DNA of 6,017 nt, from the NCBI GenBank assembly GCA_028277865.1, contig JANQFM010000774.1, forward strand, positions 1-6,017. Reading direction: 5' to 3'. The stretch comes from Acidobacteriota bacterium. GTDB lineage: Bacteria > Acidobacteriota > UBA6911 > RPQK01 > DATIPO01. Made by a program: the position numbers and the translations under genes. Positions 4,031-6,017 of this stretch are shown here, piece by piece. The notes under the pieces are model-generated. The model was not told the DNA's origin and did not search any database. It saw nothing but the letters and a program-made list of their open reading frames with translations. Position 1 is the stretch's first letter. The number at the start of each line of letters is the position of its first letter.

Positions 4031-6017
4031 ATGAAATTGAGGGCATTGATCGTCTTTTTGGTCGCCATCCTCAGCCTGGCGGCACCTGATCGGCTCCAGC
4101 CGGCCCAAGCGCAAAGCCCGGATCGGGTGACCCGCATCCTGCGGCACAACAACCTGGGCATCGCCTGGATGGATCAGCTCAAATTCGAGGAGGCCGCCGC
4201 TGAATTCGGACGCGTCATCCAAGCCGACCCCAACTTTGTGCCCGGTTGGGTCAACCGGGGCATGGCCCGCTTTTACCTGCAGGACAGCCAAGAGGCGGTC
4301 CAAGACCTCAAGAGGGCTGTGCAGCTGGATCCCGACCAGATCCAGGCGCATTATCTGCTGGGCCTTCACTATCGCATCGACAACCAGGCAGATGCGGCTT
4401 TGCAGGCCTTTGAAAAGGTCTATGAGCAGGATCCGGACGATCCTTCCACCAATTACTTTTTGGGAACCCTCTACCGGGACCGGCGCGAGTACTCCAAGGC
4501 CATCCCTTACCTGAGGCGCTGCATCGAGCTGCAGCCCTACAACCGCTCGGCCTACTATGGGCTCTCCCAATGCCTTTTGCGCAGCGGGCAGCGGGAGGAA
4601 GGAATCCGGCTGATGCAGGAATTCCGCCGCCTGGACGGGCTGAGCGGCACTGAAACCATCGGCCAGACCTACCGCGAGCAGGGACGGTACGCCATAGCCA
4701 TCGACCGAATCCCTGAACGCTACCTGCCCGGAACCGTCAGCGACCCGGCCGATGAACGAATCCGAGTCACCTTTCAGGAGGTGGCCACCCAAGCCGGACT
4801 CGCTTTCCGGCACGCCGGACCCGGCAAATTGGAACGACGCTTCTCGGAGAAGGCGGATTTGGAGGGCAACATCGTCCCAGCCATGGGATCCGGGGTGGCC
4901 ATTGGCGACTACGACGGGGACGGCAGGCCGGACGTCTATTTGGCCAACGCCTCCTCCCAGGGAGCCAAAGGCGCCCTCTTCCGCAACTCGGGCGGCGGAC
5001 GCTTCGAAGAGGTCTCCGGCAATGCCGGATTGACCTTTCGAGGGAGAACCATGTCCGCCCTGTGGGGCGACCTCGACAACGACGGGGATTTGGACCTTTA
5101 CCTGATCAACTACGGCAACAACGTGCTGTACAGCAACAACGGCGACGGCACATTCGCCGACATCACCAGCCAAGCCGGTGTAGGAGACTCTTCCTGGGGA
5201 CTGAGCGGCACTCTGGCCGATTCGGATCACGATGGCGATTTGGACATCCTGGTCGCCAACTTCGCCGACCCCGCGCAAATCCCGGCCTCCGGAACCTTTC
5301 CCCAAAGCCTCAAGGGCGCTGCCAACGTCCACTACCGCAACAACGGCAACGGCACCTTCAGCGACGTTTCCCAGGATTCCGGCTTGGCCGCTGGCAGCCA
5401 CTTCACCACGGGCGTGATGGCCAGCGACTTCGACAACAGCCGCGACATCGACTTTTACTTCCGCAACTACGGCGCAGCCGGGCAGCTCTTCAGCAACTTG
5501 CGCGACGGCAGCTTCAAGGATCTGGCCGCCCAAGCCGGAGCACAAGCCGCTTCCAGCCAAGGGAGTGCCCTCTCGCTGGGAGACCTCAACCGCGACGCAC
5601 GGATGGATTGGGTCTTGGCCGGGCAGTCGGGCCGCGGCAGCCGCCTCCTCACCTCATCCCCCGATCGCCGCTATCGCGAATCGACGCTCAACAGCGCCTC
5701 TGACGGCGTCTACGCCTCCCAGCTTTTCGACTACGACAACGACGGCGACCTGGACCTGCTGCTTTTGTCGGCGCCTTTGATCGAGGACGGGCCGTCCAGC
5801 GGGCTGCAGTTGCTGGAATACGACCAGGGGAGTTTCAGCGACGCCACCCGCAAAGCCGGGCTGGACAGCTACTCCGATCTTCCCTTGCGCGGCGCAGCCG
5901 TCGGCGATCTGGACGGCGACGGCGATCTGGATATCTACAGTTCACAGATTCGCTTGAACAATACCGTCGTATTGGACACGCTGGCCGGCAACGACATCAC
6001 GATGACGGGACATGACA
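4031..6017 (+). CDS. Secreted TPR / FG-GAP (VCBS) repeat protein, CRTAC1/ASPIC-like, 3' end outside window
   Basis: The frame is open to the window edge (662 codons seen). Residues 1-27 are a Sec signal peptide: MKLR, hydrophobic 6-18, probable cleavage after AQA (25-27). About five TPRs follow (roughly 37-206), with paired motifs such as NLGIAW and FEEAAAEF, ending in DP. From about 245 the protein is a propeller of FG-GAP/VCBS blades. Seven DxDxDG-type calcium loops start at residues 293, 347, 397, 466, 518, 567 and 626; five are canonical (DLDNDGDLD style) and two are degraded (DFDNSRDID, DLNRDARMD). Segments ending in AGL recur between loops (FQEVATQAGL, FEEVSGNAGL). This arrangement is typical of CRTAC1/ASPIC-UnbV proteins, whose ASPIC domain would lie downstream. 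Function is unknown; binding outside the cytoplasmic membrane is likely. The start at 4031 fits the signal peptide; 4022 is three codons upstream. Confidence 0.85.
   Translation, partial: MKLRALIVFLVAILSLAAPDRLQPAQAQSPDRVTRILRHNNLGIAWMDQLKFEEAAAEFGRVIQADPNFVPGWVNRGMARFYLQDSQEAVQDLKRAVQLDPDQIQAHYLLGLHYRIDNQADAALQAFEKVYEQDPDDPSTNYFLGTLYRDRREYSKAIPYLRRCIELQPYNRSAYYGLSQCLLRSGQREEGIRLMQEFRRLDGLSGTETIGQTYREQGRYAIAIDRIPERYLPGTVSDPADERIRVTFQEVATQAGLAFRHAGPGKLERRFSEKADLEGNIVPAMGSGVAIGDYDGDGRPDVYLANASSQGAKGALFRNSGGGRFEEVSGNAGLTFRGRTMSALWGDLDNDGDLDLYLINYGNNVLYSNNGDGTFADITSQAGVGDSSWGLSGTLADSDHDGDLDILVANFADPAQIPASGTFPQSLKGAANVHYRNNGNGTFSDVSQDSGLAAGSHFTTGVMASDFDNSRDIDFYFRNYGAAGQLFSNLRDGSFKDLAAQAGAQAASSQGSALSLGDLNRDARMDWVLAGQSGRGSRLLTSSPDRRYRESTLNSASDGVYASQLFDYDNDGDLDLLLLSAPLIEDGPSSGLQLLEYDQGSFSDATRKAGLDSYSDLPLRGAAVGDLDGDGDLDIYSSQIRLNNTVVLDTLAGNDITMTGHD

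Noticed and set aside
3926..5560. Open minus-strand frame of 544 codons opposite the TPR/FG-GAP gene
   Set aside because: It is valine- and glycine-rich low-complexity sequence produced by the antisense of repeated Asp/Asn/Gly codons, and it runs through the tRNA promoter. The plus frame has a signal peptide, TPRs and clear calcium loops.
1..6017. CRISPR array, insertion sequence or transposase
   Set aside because: No regularly spaced direct repeats and no transposase motifs are visible. The only repeated units are coding repeats in the TPR/FG-GAP gene and isolated inverted repeats.

Overview
The window is about 6 kb of GC-rich bacterial chromosome, mostly single-copy style housekeeping and accessory genes. 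It holds the end of a lipoyl synthase gene, a tRNA-Ile, a SUMF1-domain lipoprotein and a large secreted TPR/FG-GAP (CRTAC1/ASPIC-like) protein. From family knowledge, that mix fits a member of Acidobacteriota or a related soil or sediment lineage best. This placement is inference; no rRNA or other decisive marker is present.

Layout, left to right. (1) 1-165, plus strand: the last 54 codons of lipA. (2) 215-526, minus strand: a small soluble Rieske-type ferredoxin, convergent with lipA and divergent by only 50 bp from (3) 577-1302, plus strand: a HAD-superfamily hydrolase-like protein. A hairpin plus T-run that could be its terminator lies at 1344-1370. (4) 1303-1647: a gene-poor stretch with a 13-bp and a 10-bp perfect inverted repeat and one doubtful small ORF. 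(5) 1648-2508, minus strand: a lipoprotein with a formylglycine-generating-enzyme-like (SUMF1) domain that lacks the catalytic cysteine pair. Its terminator starts inside its own stop codon. (6) 2509-2698: a divergent control region. (7) 2699-3190 and 3207-3728, plus strand: a two-gene operon that reads as a toxin-antitoxin-like module. The first gene encodes a ribbon-helix-helix DNA-binding protein; the second encodes an AbiEii-like (DUF6036-type) nucleotidyltransferase. (8) 3847-3923, minus strand: tRNA-Ile(GAU) with encoded CCA and a good promoter. (9) 4031-6017 and beyond, plus strand: a secreted protein with about five TPRs followed by a seven-blade FG-GAP/VCBS propeller, cut by the window edge.

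The genes do not form one pathway. The most system-like part is the ribbon-helix-helix plus nucleotidyltransferase pair, which has its own consensus-like promoter and a palindrome beside the -35 box. A second theme is the position of -10-like hexamers. In front of the SUMF1 lipoprotein, the ribbon-helix-helix gene and the TPR/FG-GAP gene, the hexamer ends exactly 7 nt before the preferred start codon, and none of the three has a clear Shine-Dalgarno sequence. This suggests leaderless transcripts and was used to choose starts.
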